Of a stretch of 64,000 nt of DNA, positions 63,898 through 64,000 are shown in pieces. The first letter of the stretch is position 1; each line of letters begins with the position of its first letter. Under the pieces are notes generated by a model. The model did no database searches, had not been told where the DNA came from, and saw nothing but the letters and a program-made list of their open reading frames with translations. Origin of the DNA: Camarhynchus parvulus (taxonomy: Eukaryota > Chordata > Aves > Passeriformes > Thraupidae). The position numbers and the translations under genes are program-made. Location: the NCBI RefSeq assembly GCF_901933205.1, contig NC_044572.1, forward strand, positions 92,470,965 through 92,534,964. The letters are read 5' to 3'.

Positions 63898-63943
63898 TAC
63901 TGAGATTTGATCTAGAAATCTACTGAGATTTGATCTAGAAATT
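63898..63943. repeat. 23-bp tandem duplication
   Basis: TACTGAGATTTGATCTAGAA plus ATC is repeated twice head-to-tail (63898-63920 and 63921-63943), with the last base differing. Confidence 0.9.
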
Positions 63944-64000
63944 CTCCCATGCTAGCTTGCAATATCCTGGGGATCAAGAGAAAATGCACATCCACACCTG

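Overview
The window looks like a stretch of a bird macrochromosome. It is AT-rich, gene-poor and intron-bearing. It is littered with CR1 LINE fragments, several ending in the avian ATTCTATG-type tail, and with LTR pieces of avian endogenous retroviruses. Two of the LTR families look like ones I remember from songbirds, so a passerine is my best guess; that is inference from memory, not a search. No bacterial features, rRNA, tRNA or CRISPR arrays were seen.

The one protein-coding gene I can support is galanin receptor 1 (GALR1), complete on the minus strand. It has three coding exons: 55166-54465 (N-terminus to TM5), 47722-47657 (a 66-nt exon for the third intracellular loop) and 44244-43927 (TM6 to C-terminus). 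Together they encode 361 residues. All junctions are GT-AG, phase 0. The introns are 6,742 and 3,412 bp. A GC-rich CpG island covers exon 1 and about 1 kb upstream. It carries a potential G-quadruplex on the sense strand and a candidate TATA box at its far edge. Poly(A) signals lie 200-390 bp past the stop codon.

Layout: 1-267 CR1; 1531-2471 ERV/LTR-type repeat; 2472-19020 gene desert with a CR1 at 4793-5122 and another at 17800-17895; 19025-19202 a long (AAAGG)n array; 24958-25525 a solo LTR with a 5-bp target-site duplication; 29930-30330 a GC-rich unclassified insert; 31341-31393 two adjacent hairpins; 35860-35980 a possible regulatory module with an RFX-type X-box; 36478-37970 a second ERV/LTR-type copy preceded by an LTR-like block; 41955-42785 a long CR1; 43700-56230 GALR1 with its promoter. 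Intron 1 contains a roughly 500-bp (ATTC)n/(TTCC)n array and a locally duplicated 95-bp segment. Beyond the gene lie an unexplained GC-rich block (58750-59170), a minus-strand solo LTR (60363-60960) and a pair of abutting ATF/CREB-like sites (63172-63186).

I found no clear evidence of an undescribed biological system. The items most worth checking are the 95-bp intronic duplication, the structured purine/pyrimidine array in intron 1, the promoter G-quadruplex, the X-box module and the coding-like block at 59027-59180.
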